A DNA stretch of 64,000 nucleotides from Litoditis marina (Eukaryota > Nematoda > Chromadorea > Rhabditida > Rhabditidae), in NCBI GenBank assembly GCA_964036275.1, contig OZ038435.1, positions 20,756,059 to 20,820,058 of the forward strand, given 5' to 3'. A program made the translations under genes and the position numbers. A model generated the notes under the pieces. The model did not search any database, was not told the origin of the DNA, and saw only the letters and a program-made list of their open reading frames with translations. Positions 22,426 to 35,700 of this stretch are shown here, piece after piece; positions within the stretch are counted from its first letter, which is position 1; every line of letters starts with the position of its first letter.

Positions 22426-25400
22426 CTGTCTGTCGATGAGGATTTTCTCAAAGTTCCAGGTGATGTCGCTGGTCCTGATGAGGCTATACATGAGTCTCTC
22501 TCGTTCTCTCAAAGTTTCGACAGTTTCTGGGCAGCTTTCCTGCAAATTGAACGATGAAGATCATATTGATCAAGAAGCCAATGTATGACATCTCAAATGT
22601 CACAGCCTACTGCTTGTTATATCACATTGCCATACACCGGGTAGCGTATAGTTTGTTCCACCCACTTATAAATCTCTACAGTAATCTGCGCATACTTCCA
22701 GGTCAAAGTTTGGTATATTGGTGTTTTTGGATTCTCTTCAAATTTTGGTAGTGTTTTCTGTACGTTTACTACTACAACCTGTGAAAGTTTGAAACCAAAA
22801 GTAATGCACTATTCGATAGAAAAAGCCTCCTGAATATGTGATTCATTACTGTAGAAGGGCATCGATTGGTGAAACAGAGTATATCAATCCCCACACAAGT
22901 CCATGAGATCACCTCATGAGCTATTTGCACGAGCTTCTCATGAGATTGTGGTGATTGCTATGCTAGAACAGTGAAAGTTCACAGATAGCTCTTGAGATAT
23001 CTCATGAGAGACTCATATGAACTTTCCATGAGGTTCCAGGGGTTGCTGCGCCGCCTGTTACTCTGATGAATAGTAGGCGTGAACAGGCTCTTTCAGGCGT
23101 GAACTGGTTAACTGTGAGTACAAGATGTGTTTTGAAAACACTTTTTTGTTCTTCACTTCGGCGCGGATCACTAGCTGTTACATGGATAATTTTACGAGTT
23201 GACTGTCTTCTCTCTTCACATCTTGTATGTGGTTCTTTCATAGAACCAGTTGGCGAAAGATGGTTATGCAGTACTGCTTGACATAAGTTCGACCAAGGTC
23301 ATTGACCCTTCCATTGCAGGCTTGACCGGGAGAAAAATCTCGTTGTTGTGACTCACTTTGAGAAACTCGTATAGTGGGTGCTGGTTCTCTCCGTTCACAT
23401 CAATTTTGCCGTAGATGTGGAGGTTCTGGTGAGGCTTCCATCCGTTGCCGGGGCGCACATACATGATGCCATTCAGAAGCTCGTGATTCTCTGCTGGTTC
23501 CTAATACAATAGAAAGTCTGTGAAAGTGATATAGTAGGTGCCAACGGGAAGGCGAGAGGGTACTGTATATCTCACTTTGCGATGTGTACGTAAACATGTC
23601 TCCGATTTCAAAGCTTGTGAATATGTGCTCTAATAGCACAATGCTTAGCGCGTTGCTACGAAACCTTTGCTCGCCGGTTCGATTCCGGCGAGAGACAGAA
23701 ATTAATAACTTTGGCACTCACTATTCCTGGGTTGCAATTAGTGTCAAAGTGGTTGATTTGCGCATGTTTGGCGAGAAGTAATTCAAAGTTGCAAAATGTA
23801 TTATGAGAATCTCTTCCAATTTACCCGCAAGTGGAACTGGTTGCATGGAAACGCCAGCATTGTGAATCCTCCATTCATATTTTTTTCGATCATCGGGTTG
23901 AACTCAGTGTACTGCGGGGTGAAAGCTGGAACAACAAATAACTTCACGCTACATCATAAACAAGTTCTAGTCATTGTTGGCATCGGTGCACAACATTTTT
24001 ATAAAGTACGATTGGCACTTGACTTGGCACTGTAAAATGGGCTGAGTGGTCAATTGGTTAGCGTTCGGTTGTCGCTCCACAGACCTGGGTTCGACCACCT
24101 CTTGCCGCGGTATCTTCATGGCTGGTAACAAAGCTCACCCATGCCTATCTTCACCCCTTCTCGACAGACAGCCCATCCACGATTCATATCCATCATACGT
24201 ATGATTCCCAATAAAAGAACCAAACGGATTACTAATACACAAATTTGTTATTTATTCCGTACACAATTTGGCCGCACACAAACCTATCATTATTTATTGA
24301 ATGAACTTCGATGACCCAAAAAATTAATCAAGTGAGAGTATGTTATGTACGAATCTATTTCAGATGGAACATCACGGATTTATGAACAAGCTGCTATTAT
24401 GCCAGTAGGTTTTTAACAATTAAAACGTCTGTTATAAAAGTACTCGAAACAAAAAACGTTGGAATACAGCGAGTCGACTTACCACAGAAAGTAGCCACGT
24501 TGACAATGAGAAGGACTTGTCCGCGGTACTGCGAAAGATCAGTGAACTCTCCTTGGAGAGTTTCTATCTAGAAAACTAATTTATCATCATCACTCCAGTA
24601 ATCAGTTAGGAAAATGTGCTGGAAAGTGCCGTTCGACAAACACTCAAATTGTTCTCGAGGTTCCCGGAAGAACGATTATGTGTTCCGATACCAACGCTTC
24701 AAACCACTACAATACATTTTCTACTTGCATAACTTCTGTTCCTGTTGGTATCTATGCAAATGAACTTTCTAATACTATTATCATTTTGAAATTCTAGTTT
24801 AAAGAATCGATGTCGGGATCGGTTCACATGAGCGTCCTACTTCAAGTCTCACCTGGAAATCATAGATAGACTGATTGACGCTTTTGCATTCGCTCCAGCG
24901 AGTGGTCTCGTCGATTATGTTGGAGCCTGCAACTTCATAAATAGATCCTCCTGTTAACTTTCGGGGTGAATACCTTCCCGAACCGACTCTTCCCGAACCA
25001 AAACCGAACCGATTCTTCCCGAACCAGCTAGTTCGTTCTAAAATCGAACCAAATTTAGCCCAACAAAGTTGGAAGCGAACCAATTCATGTAGTTAAGGCT
25101 GAAATTGGTCGACTGCGTAACGTTTAATAGGGTTTTGTTCGGTTTCATGTCGGTTTGAGTACCCAAACAGTCCGCTTCCTAACCGAACCAGTTGGTTCGG
25201 GAACAATCGATTCAGTTTTGGTTCGGGAAGAGTCGAAGTATACCGCAAAGTTGTGTAGGATCAACAAAAATCATTCTCCTTGAAAAATCACACACATTTA
25301 TTGAAATAACTATTCATATATTTGGCCTTTGAACCCCAAAGGGACCGAGTTATAACCCTACCGTATTCTGAGAACGGGATGAAATTCTTGATGAGTCGAA

Positions 25401-25482
25401 TCGGAATCAACAGTGAACTTAACCAACCTGACTGCCCAAAAACTATTGCTGTGATATATGCGAAGTACAGAGCTGAGAGCAT
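22426..25482 (-). CDS. Glutathione peroxidase, secreted cysteine type
   Basis: Exons (5' to 3'): 25428-25482, 24853-24950, 24483-24567, 23825-23925, 23357-23500, 22426-22539, all in matching phase. The N-terminus [16 protein letters not shown] is a signal peptide. Family landmarks in order: [11 protein letters not shown], the active-site segment NVATFC with cysteine rather than selenocysteine, [55 protein letters not shown], and DITWNFEK with the catalytic Trp. The usual CG[FLY]T after the active Cys reads C-A-F-T here. The enzyme reduces hydroperoxides using thiols; the signal peptide implies the extracellular space. The last exon is uncertain: after DRQ a 48-base intron to an acceptor at about 22,377 would give a very short tail, so a missing or divergent 3' exon is possible. 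Confidence 0.85.
22890..23056. mobile_element. MITE family B copy in peroxidase intron 5
   Basis: Diverged copy: ATCAATCCCCAC at the left, GGGGTTGCTGCGCCGCC at the right and CTCATGAG motifs inside. Compare 17,684-17,900. Confidence 0.65.
23537..23725 (+). mobile_element. SINE-1 copy in peroxidase intron 4
   Basis: The tRNA-like part is well preserved: CTCTAATAGCACAATGCTTAGC as A-box region and CTCGCCGGTTCGATTCCGGC as T-arm and B-box. CTCGCCGG...CCGGCGAG pairs perfectly as a tRNA T-arm. It is antisense to the host gene. Confidence 0.75.
24041..24165 (+). mobile_element. SINE-2 copy in peroxidase intron 3
   Basis: GGGCTGAGTGGTCAATTGG begins a tRNA-like head with GGGTTCGACC as B-box, followed by a body GCGGTATCTTCATGGC and GCTCACCCATGCC. 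The same head and body recur at 58,168-58,290. It is not a functional tRNA gene, since the acceptor stem does not close. Confidence 0.7.
24960..25255. repeat. Foldback with GAACCGA motifs in peroxidase intron 1
   Basis: The left arm carries repeated TTCCCGAACC and GAACCGA motifs. The right arm carries the complementary GGTTCGGGAA motifs. Arms are about 70 bases with an A/T-rich centre; probably a MITE. Confidence 0.65.
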
Positions 25483-28400
25483 GACTGTATGATGACCGTG
25501 TTTCTGCTGTTCTCACTTTTATAACCCAACCCGCGATCGTCTAAAGAAAGTCAGGGAGCGCACGAAATTGAGAGACGCAGACACCGCATGTATGAAGAAT
25601 CTTTAAACAAACACCAGTTGAACTAGGCAAAAGAGGTACTACGTGACATTTTGCAAATGAAATCTACCCAGAAAAACTGCGGTGTGGTAGACAGTAGCAA
25701 ATAGAAGGTGAAAGTTAGCTTTCATCCCATCGAGTATTTTATATGAACAAGTAGGTCATCTACTGATGACCTACCTACCGGGATACTGATGTGAAAAGCC
25801 GAAATGTTGTACTAGAAGTAAATTGATTAGTCACCAGAGGTTGTAATTTTAATGAGGCATCGTATACTTTGTAATTGCAACTTCTGAGTTCTTCTGTGTT
25901 GAACATGCTCCACATGACTGTGCGATGAACTGACAGTATAACATGACTCACCACTAGGGTTGTTAAAAAATAAACTCGAACTCGAAAAACTCGAAATAAA
26001 CTCGAAATTTCGAGTTTCGAGTTCAACTCGAAACTCGAAAAACTCGAAAATTTCAGAACTCGAAAAACTCGAAACTCGAAAAACTTGAAAATTTCCGAAC
26101 TCGAAAAACTCGAAAATTTTCGAAACTCGAAAAACTCGAAATATCGGAAATTCACCACACGTAGATTCTGGATATACTATATTATAGTTTACTCTCACCC
26201 TCACATTTTATAATTTATACTATTCTATACTACACTCTGATACTGATACCACTTTAATTCATTAGTGAGGCATACAAAATTTTTCGAATTTTGATCATAC
26301 GCTCAAGAATATCAAGCAGCTGAATCATTACACACTACAGTCCCTGCGCTTAAAACAAATTTATATTCACCCTTCAGTTACTTCAGACTTCAACCTATAT
26401 TTTCGTACCATTTTCTGTGTTTCCGTGTATAGTTGAACAAGGAAAGGCGGGGTATACTGTATATAACATTTTGTGCGTGTAAGAATACATATAGACGATT
26501 CAACCGCAGTCTGCTTATAGTGAGTGCTAAACTCATAAATTTCTGTCTCTCGCCGGAAGCGAACCTGCGAGAAAAAGATTCGTAGCAGGGCGCTAACCAC
26601 TGCACCATTAGAGCACACAACGGGAAGATTTGGAATCGAAGACACGTGTGCGAACACAGCGGAAAAGGAGATATACAGTACCCTCCCGCCTTTCCGTTGG
26701 CGATGACTTCAGAGTCGATTCCTACAATGGTTAGCGTCCACGTCTCTCAAGCTTTTGACCCGGTTTGACATCTTACATGCTGTATCGTGAAATTGGCACG
26801 ATAATAGTTCATTCTCTTCAGTTTACGATTCTGGCATACAACACCTCTCACCAATACTTGCTTTCTTTTGGTCTCTACTGTTTTTACACGTTGCTTGTAC
26901 GGACATCGAACATGCGTGTGAGTCGTACTTACAGTTGCTGATTCATTCTTGACGAAAACCTGAAAGTTCAAACCAAACAAAAATAGAACAATAGCAGCAG
27001 AGACCCTTTTAGTTTTGTTCTTGTCTGTGTATCTTCATTTCTCTCTTATATCATGGAGCAAAGATGTAAATGAAACCTGATCATGTTCGAAACAGAACAA
27101 GATTCTTTTTTGGTGGTCCTCCAGAACGGTTTGGCGGTTTGTAGATGGCCTCTCTGAACCTCGTGTTCTTTTGGCAGATTGTTTGTTTTATGTTCTCTGC
27201 GCACCACTGTTTGCCGGGCATTGTTAGTTCGCGCTGAAGCAGTATAGTCCGTTTCATTCGCACTGATACTCATTGGCATCGTTCCAAGATTTCCGAAGTT
27301 CTATACCTCAGAACAAACATAAGTATTCTGAAAACTGTTTTGCCTACGTGTTCTCGCGAAACTGAAACATCGGTAACACATATTTGCAGTTTTTTGTCGA
27401 ACTACAAAATGATGAAAAATAGCCTTGAATATTCATTGGCACGCTGCCAAGTCTCAGTGGGAATGACCGGAACTATACTCGCTGGCAACACCCGCAAAAC
27501 CAATGGTACAGGATGTGCCAGATTTGTAAACTTTTGTCTCTCTCCCGGATTAAACCTGCGAGAAAATTGTTTGTAGACAGGCAATAACCACTGCGCTACA
27601 ACAACGCATGGCTGACAGGCTCTGCAATAGAAGACATGTTTCCGTACACAGCAAAAATTGAGATATACAGTACCCACCCGCCTTTCCGTTGGCGACGACT
27701 GTAGTGCACTTCTATCATTTTTTCTACAGACAACCTTCAAATTTGCACATCCTTGATCACTATAAGACCATTAGATATTGTGAAAACGAGAGAAGAAGTT
27801 AATCTTGTTTGTGAAAAACATTGAGGGAGTGCACTACTACCGTAAAAATTCGTCCAAAAATGAGTGGGGAGAAACAGTCGTAAACAGAATCAAATTCCGT
27901 GCAAACTTTCTCATAACTAAGCTGACAGAACTCAGTCAAAAATACATGCTGTACTACAAGATTGGTCATTGAAACCTGCTGGAATGAATTATCAGAAAGT
28001 GAGAACCGAAAAATTCATTCAACTCTCAATTTTCAGCCCAATTTTCAAACCGAGTTTCGCTTCTCCTTCAGCTCGGAAATCCAGCCAATGTTTCATGATT
28101 AAAACACGGATAAAGGAATAGAAAAAACAAACGTATTTATTACAGAAGTAAATATGAAGGTTTCCAGTAAATTGAAGTTGAGTATGTGAAATAAGTATTG
28201 TGACAAAACGTAATTTGAAGAGTTATCATAACGAACAGTTCTCTCGCTCTCTATCTAACTCTGTTTTTCATCATTTGTCTTTAAGGAGAAAGAGTGAGAG
28301 AGTGAAGGACCGAAAGAAAAGGAGGAATAGCGAAAGAATTACAAAGGGCAGAGAAGAAAGAGAGAGAGGGGCAGAGAACGAGACACAGTTTGGTGGGGAA

Positions 28401-29798
28401 GAAGAGAGAGAGAAAGATAGAAAAGATGGATAGACACCTCACGAGATGCCAGGGACGGATAACCTGACGTATTAGGAGGTAGTGTTGTGAATGATTAATA
28501 TACAGTACAAATCTCCATCTAATGAGAAACATTGGCGAGAAAACTGAGTTGTGAATTGAAAAAGGACGATTATTTGGACCAATCCCAATGCGTCGGTCCT
28601 TTAAACTGCAACACACTTTTTGCAATTGCGTTAAGGAACCGATATTTCGGGATCGGTCAATTCAATCATCCTACTTCAAGACTAAATGCTTCTAAAAAAT
28701 AGGTTATATACATGAAGCGAATAATGAGTGTTCGGAGAATAAATGCCAAGTTTATAAGGTACGGTAAGCAAGAAGACAAGACTACAGAGCGAGATTATCG
28801 CCAATTGATTAACAATCACTTAGCTTACGTTGCGATTGACAATTGACAATTTTGACAATCTACAATTGACAATTGTTACAATTGAGATTATTGACAAATG
28901 ATTGAGTGATTTCAGTGATTGAAGTGAGTGGTCAAACTACTGAAAGTATTTGATTGTACAACCCATTCAACTAGTTTTTTCTACGAAACATATTTAGTGC
29001 CAATGAATAACGTAAGATTACCGAAACCGTGTTTAAAGAAGGACGATTATGTGGACCAATCCCGTGTCAACGGTCCAATTGAAAATGTATTGCAGCTTGA
29101 AGGTCTCAACTTTTTGGATTGGACCACACAATCTTTCTTCTTTAATCTATTCAACTGGTCAGGAGCGTTCATAACATGCGTATTAAATTTATTGTGTTTG
29201 TTGTGTTTTTATAGTGAATAGAAAGTCAATTCCCATGTTTTAAAAGTTCCCTCATTAACACAGTCGGTGTATACAACAGTTAGCGAGAAACGAATTATCG
29301 TGTTTTGAAGTACCAGAGAACGTCTTCTCAATTCCAGGATCTAGCGAGAGTATCAGAGAAGCAAGTGGTATGATATGAGCTTGGAAACTACTCCGCGATA
29401 CTCCGACTATTTTTATGGGATGAAATATTGTGATTGTACTCAAAATGCACAGTGTTTTTACTCTTATTCAATAGTAAGAGTTACCGTAGGAAATGTGAGG
29501 AACATCAACAATAAAACGAATTTTCACGTCGATTAACTATTAACGTTGTACCTTACAACGAATGTTTGATAAAAACAGGGTTGTTTTACACTGTAATGAT
29601 GTATTAAGTTATGGTTTTAGTTTATGTTCCATGTAGCTATTTGTGAAAGTGCACTCTACTTGCGGGTGTACACGTGTTTTTTTTTTCATTTTCCGGAAAA
29701 GACAGATCTGTTTTGGGCCCGCACCAGAGTTAGTTGCACTTCCAGTAATTTAATTGTGACCTAGTTTTTAATTTGAGTCAGGTGGAGTAGCTGATGAG
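25483..29798. other. Repeat-rich intergenic region, no confident gene
   Basis: Contents: a CTCGAAA tandem repeat (25,965-26,145; related short copy 31,090-31,195); SINE-1 copies on the minus strand (26,515-26,715, 27,530-27,712); MITE-D (27,252-27,475) with CATTGGCATCGTKCCAA and CATTGGCACGCTGCCAA ends; a GA-rich stretch (28,265-28,430); and MITE-A copies at 28,560-28,685 and 29,037-29,145. On the minus strand, 26,780-27,250 has open basic Cys-containing frames and one 27-base interval bounded by good splice signals (acceptor at 26,967, donor at 26,939). I cannot assemble a credible gene from them. Confidence 0.55.
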
Positions 29799-32700
29799 TT
29801 AGGAAGATTGGCTTTGTTGGCCTGTTTTAGGGGGTCCGCTGCGAAGAGATCTGCAAAAAATCACCAAATAGCAAACATAAGGAAACATAGAACTTTTTTT
29901 TCTAGACCGAACTGAAGAACAACAAAGATAAAAAACTGTCTCATATTTCTTTCGCTAAATAATCCAGAATGTTTCGTGAATACTGGGAATTGCGTTCGAG
30001 TGGTCGATTTTGATTTTATGTAACTTCAATTAAAGTGTTGCATACTTTCTACTCCCTAAAAAGAAAACTTATATAGAAATTTTTTATTTTTTATTTATTA
30101 ATATAACTTATAGATTACTATAATTTATAGATAAGAAGGACGATCATGTGGTCCAATGCCAACAATTCAGTCCTTCAAACTGCAATACATTCTTTAATTG
30201 CAGTTTAAAGGACCGTCGACACGGGATTGGTCCACATGATTGTCCTGCTTTGGGAGAAACTCTACTTACAAGGTCACTCAGTTAACTTCTCTCTGATGTA
30301 TATAAATCTACTGAGAAACGAACCCCTTGGTGCGATTCTCTCGGGCCTTTTCGATGAGTTTATGTCTTGCTGAAGTCAGATCTTCCATCACCAGACCTCG
30401 AAGAATCTGGAAAAAATGTTTGAAAAAAATAATTATGTCTCTTCATTCGCATGATTTCTGTTTACCAGAACTTTTTGGATGGATAATATCCCAACCTAAC
30501 CAAACATGACGGCTCAATCTCCTCAAAAACATATCTACAACGTGTCATTCGAAGTAACTGTCCCACAAACTATTTGAGTCAATCATCCAGCACTGTTAGA
30601 TTGCATGTAATAAATATCAAAGCCTCCAACAAAAACAAGCTCTAAAGGTTAAATTCTTGTGTAGTGTCGTGGCGGGTAATGAGAGGATGAAACACCAGGC
30701 ACCGTAGCAAAGTCTCATGAAAAGGTCACCTTTGAGCTGAACTTTCTGGTCACCACCCCGCCCAGGTTTGAGTCACCTGCACCATGCTTATACACACAAA
30801 GTTGGCAACTATGTGGCCAGAATGTGATCTGGCGCCGTAGCAAAGTCATGAAAGTGGTGAGCTCAACCTGGTTGAGGACGTTATCACAGTCTGGCCACTT
30901 AGTTGCCAACTGTCCGTGTTTAAGCATAGTGGGGGTGACCCGAACCTGGGTCACGTAGTGTCCAGATAGTTCAGCTCGGAGCTGACCTTTTTAGGACACT
31001 TTGCTACGGTGCCAGGTCCTCAATCAGGTTGAGCTCACCACTTGTATGACTTTGCTACGGTGCCAGTACCAACCCGCGTAGGGTTGTAATCGAGTTCAAC
31101 ATTTCGAGTTGGAAACTTTCGAGTTTTATAGTTTATAGTTCAACTCGACTCAAAAATTGTCTTGTTTTTCGAGTCGAGTGGAGTTTCGAGTTTGTCTCTC
31201 ATACCCTAATTCCGCGTCTCTCACTCCGCGCACTATCTCGCGTTACTCGTAAGGGATGTGATAGCTTAGAGATGTTCCCCGCGTTTTTTCTATCTAAAAT
31301 CTGAAGTATTGGTGATATTCTAAAAAAGTGAAGTCCAAGTAAATAGTGGTGCAAGTGTCTCTTTGAAAGGTCATTAGGGTGGCCGGGTCCCACAACTCCA
31401 GCATGGGATTTACCACCGGGGCGATGTCATTGCAGTTCAGCCTGTAAAAACAGATTAATAGGAGAGAGAGAGGGAAAGAAATAGTTGTAGAGAGAAAGAG
31501 AGGAACACAGCGAGATGAAGCGAAAGACGTGAAGATCACGTAGAATAGTCCTCCGGTTATTTAACAAACACATCTACATGTATTTCCACCAATACCTTAC
31601 GATAATAATGAAAACCTACGAATGAAAGACAAAACATAACTTTTCAAAAACCTCGCTAGTTTTTGTATCGCCGAATTTAGAGAAAATTCGTTCACCGAAA
31701 GGCTGGTATATTTCGTGTTTTTGTTTGATATCACCAATATTGAACACAGATCAAACCACAACTCGCTGTGCTACAGTAACCTACTCAGTCAATGCCTCGC
31801 TCGTCTTTGTCTGTTCTGCCTTCGAAACGAGTCGATCGATGGCTGCTTTTGCCGCTGAAATTCCCTCTTGTGCACCCTCGATGCGAACTTTTCTTTGCGC
31901 TTCGTCTGCTACTGAAAAGAGAAGGTTGTCACACACAATCATTGTTTTTTTGCCATTTGTAATCATTGTACTCTTCCTATACTCTTTTTTTCATACTGAG
32001 ATTTTCGCAATATGGCTACAAAAACCTTCAGCCCGCTTCTAGCACGTAATTGTGTTTCGAAAAAAAACTGGAAAGAGTTATAATCATTGTAAAACTTATC
32101 CTGAGCGGACTGCTATTGGAAAGTTTGAGTGTGTACTGTAGTAGTCTAAGACGAAAAGACGTGGACTACACAACTACCTGAGATGCACACATTATTATAA
32201 AGAATGTATAAAAAATCACACAAACCTTCTCGTTGAATACTGATTTTTGTCTGTGTCTGCTCTTGAATGTTTTTGACCATGGCTCCTTCTATTCCAATTA
32301 TCAGACCTGCCAGCGATTTATGAACATCAATTTCGAGTACACGGGGAGCTACTCTGAAATAAATTTAGTCATCGCCAACGAAAAGGCGATAAGGTACTGT
32401 ATATATCACTTTTCGCTGTGTGCGCATACTTGTCTAGCGCAGTGATTAGCACACTGCTACGAATCGTTTCCTCGCAGGTTCGATTGCGACGAGAGACGGA
32501 AATTTTTAAATCTGACACCCACTATAGAACGCACTTATAAGTTTGGGAGCTGAAAGTATCATTTTCAGTTTCTGTTCTCTAGTTATTATCACATAGCTAA
32601 GTTCTTTCATGTCTGATTGGCAAGCTTGTAGATCATGCAATCGCTGTTTTGCTAAGGTACATGAAGCTAAAGCTCGGAGAAGTAATACAAACTAGTAAAA

Positions 32701-35700
32701 CGCGAAGAGAAAGAGTATAGAAAGTGGTACGTTTCGCTTCTACCCCAATCTGATTAGATTCTTGTGCAAATGAAGAGAAAACTCAAGAAAATTGTGAGAT
32801 CCTCTCACAAATTTACAAGAGCCTTAGAAACATTCGATTTGCAACAATGTGCAGTGATCGGCCAGCCACAAACGCGAAACAACATGGATGATTGAAACGC
32901 GAAGTCTGCGTCTCGCTGACCCTTACACTCTCTTGTTTAGGCCGCGTAGCAATCCACCGAACAGCAAGATACGTTTCCAAGTTTTTCTCATGAGAACCTC
33001 ATGAAAACCTCACGAGGTACTCGGGGACTTCTCATGTTGGAGTATATAATAATCAATAGAGTATGTATGATAGCTTCGAGAGATTAGTGCTCACATTTCC
33101 CGACTGGACTGTAATTTAGAGAAAACGTATATTTTACAAAAAGTTTTTTTGAAAACGAAGTTTAACAAAGGGGAAGGGCCCTTCATATAACTTTCTATTG
33201 TTTTGGAGTGTTTCAGCATGTTCAGAAACTGCCTTGAAATTTCATTGGCAAGTTGCCCAAGTCCGGGAAATGGGAAAGGTTCAAGTTCCAATATGAAGAA
33301 AAACCACTCACTTGTTTGACTGATTTTGGTCTACCAGTTGATTGAGTTTCTGTTCCGCCAAAAACAGATTCTCTTGGTTGAAATATTTTAGGACCTGCAA
33401 GAATTGTATGACAAAAATTATCTGTCTGTATTACACGTAAATTTGACAAAATATAAAACAAATACAGTTTCTGAATCATCAACATGGAATGGTAGCTTTA
33501 GAGGGACAGTTCACGTATTGGAAAGACATATAGCCGTGTTTTATTGTGTAATAATATGAGTTGAGTTTTCTAAAGAAAGTAAGTTACAAAATAGAGTAAA
33601 ACTTTTTTAAATGAAAACATACTGAAAATTTATCAAATAAGAGATACCATCGAATATGTGCGTGAACAAATTTTTTTTCTTTCGAACTCAGGCTGCATAG
33701 ATTGTATATATAACTTTTAGTTCATTTTATCATGTATGTATTGACTTTAATCTAGTTAACTTCATTTTATTTTACCTATTTCTGTTTAATTACAAGCTAT
33801 TTAGGTTGTGGACAGCGTACGATCAATTGGTGGATAGCGGGGTTTGACCAGCGGCCAGCTCGTCTGCGTATCATTGATCTACACACTCCCTCGTTTGCTG
33901 GCGAAAAATCAACGACTGGCTTGCATTACATCGCTCAAACAATAGAGTCCCTTGCTCTCTTTGTCGGAAAAATGACGACTATACTGGTTCTGTACGTACC
34001 AGGGTATTGCCTCCGATTTGAAGGAAACAACCAGTTTCTTTGTAGAAGTCCAATGTATCCTTCTGCTGCCAGGCACTTACGATACAGTGAGCTTCAGGGA
34101 AAATTTTCCTGAAAACCAATGACTTTCTTAGGATCCATGTAGTTCGAAAATCCATGTAGTTCAAAAAAAAACCGTTATCAACGAATTCATACCGAAAACA
34201 ACGAAATCAAACTACACTGATTTCACATGGTTTCCCACTGAACTCTCATTGTTCGTGCACCCGGTACGGTATAACATGACATGATTGTGCATACTAGTCA
34301 CGAATGTTGATACAACTTTCATTCCAGTCGGATGGTAGATCTAAAAGTGGAATAAGTCGTTAACTCACGTTTTGAGTATATTTGACCTTTCCAATCGGGA
34401 ATAGACTGCTAACTCGGCCAGCGCAACACAATCGGGAGGACCACTAAGTTGGAGAATACTTGTCTCCAATTCGTCAACTGCGAAAAGAGTGAATCCACAT
34501 GGTTTTGTGTTGTTGCGTGAATACTCCCGCAAAAACATTTTCGGTTGGAATAGTTAGATCGTGTAAGAACCAGTTATCGGAATCACGTTTTCGGAACGTT
34601 ATTTTTCCCGGTGTCAAACGCAGTAATCTCAACAAATTTGACATACTTACAGAGGCTTCTCACAAGGTCTGATTGTGATCGTCTCTAGGGTATGACGGCG
34701 ACTCGCCGGCGACATGGAGGGGTCAGCAGAGTGTCGCCGGCAGGTCGTCTGCGATTATTTGTAGGTCCTTCACACTTAACATTCTATATAGTAATATATA
34801 GTAACTAACATATATCTTAATGCATAGTCAACCACCTAAAAATAATTGCAGGCGACCCGCCGGCGACACTCTGCCGACCCCTCCAGGTCGCCGGCGACTC
34901 CCCGCGACATTCTAGAAATACTCACCATGAGTCTTGAAGTTGAGCGCGGTTCCAGTCTCGTTCATGAGTTGTTTCAGCAGCAGCCCACCCTTTCCGCATA
35001 TAATACCTCCTTGAGAACGTGGCATTCTCATTTCGATTCTCTCAATTCTGAAGGAATTCATTTTCACACAAGTGTAGTTTTTTTAAAGAGCAAGAAACCA
35101 ATAAAGCGAGAAAAGCTGTCCTACTCCGAAAGTTTCGGTCAAAAAACGTGGGAATTAATTATACTTTCAAATTGTACAGAAACATACTCTCAATTGTGCT
35201 CTTTATGACATACCACGAATGTTCAACGTTGTCTAAGAGCAAACTGACCCTGAAATTTCTGGAGCTGCCGGCGATTTTATGGGATTTGTAGTCTGGGAAA
35301 ACTGAGTTTGTAGACGCGAATCCGCCTGATTTATCGAGTCTTCAGTGAAACCTTTCACAACCTGCAAATGAGGTTATGGTTTAAAAACGAGTAGAAAATA
35401 AGGTATACTTGTCGTTTGATTGAAAACACAGCACTCTCTTAGAAACACGTTAATATATTGTCGGAACATCAGAGACAGCGAAGTGGCCTCATTTAACCGT
35501 TTTGACCAGCCACTCGCTCACAGTCCTTCCATAGGTTTTTAGTTTTTAGCGGTGGTTGATTCTTTGCAAGCAGACGAAATAATGTGTGGGTCAATGATAC
35601 GCAGAGGGGCTGGCCGCTCGCCCAACCATTCCTACTAGCTAACTGACCGTACGCGGTCCACAACGGTACAACAAAACTACATTTTAATTTCGTTCAGCGT

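Larger units (their letters stand above)
29799..35361 (-). other. KH gene exons 16-25: KH3, KH4, KH-like 2-4 and tail
   Basis: Exon 16 ends KH-like 2 (VVKGFTEDSINQ). Exons 17-18 form KH3 (IICGKGGLLLKQ, then ILQLSGPPD). Exons 19-20 form KH-like 3 (AWQQKDTLDFYKETG, IGGNTL, VLKYFNQEN). Exons 21-22 form KH4 (LIIGIEGAMVKN, then VRIEGAQEGISAAKAAI). Exons 23-24 form KH-like 4 (LELWDPATLMTF, then ILRGLVMEDLTSARHKL). Exon 25 is a short Gln/Ser tail. Exon 23 is 121 bases, exactly as exon 11, and ends in the same phase, but the next two bases are GA. Confidence 0.7.

Noticed and set aside
22268..22588. Plus-strand acidic frame that looks coding
   Set aside because: It is the antisense of peroxidase exon 6 (SCPETV, WNFEK on the minus strand), and it is broken by an in-frame TAA.
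24041..24110. Functional tRNA genes at 24,041 and 58,168
   Set aside because: A- and B-box sequences are present but acceptor stems do not pair, and both share a non-tRNA body, so they are SINEs.
26747..27280. Small basic Cys-containing minus-strand gene
   Set aside because: One 27-base interval has good splice sites, but frames cannot be joined convincingly, and the 5' end lies in a MITE.
30670..31070. Non-coding RNA gene suggested by extensive pairing
   Set aside because: Inverted termini and nested repeats fit a MITE, and parts recur inside the element itself.
31780..31966. KH gene ending at the TAG after exon 22 (or after exon 24)
   Set aside because: GTAGGT and GTAGAT at these points work as donors, and the following exons continue in the right phase with the expected KH-like sequence.
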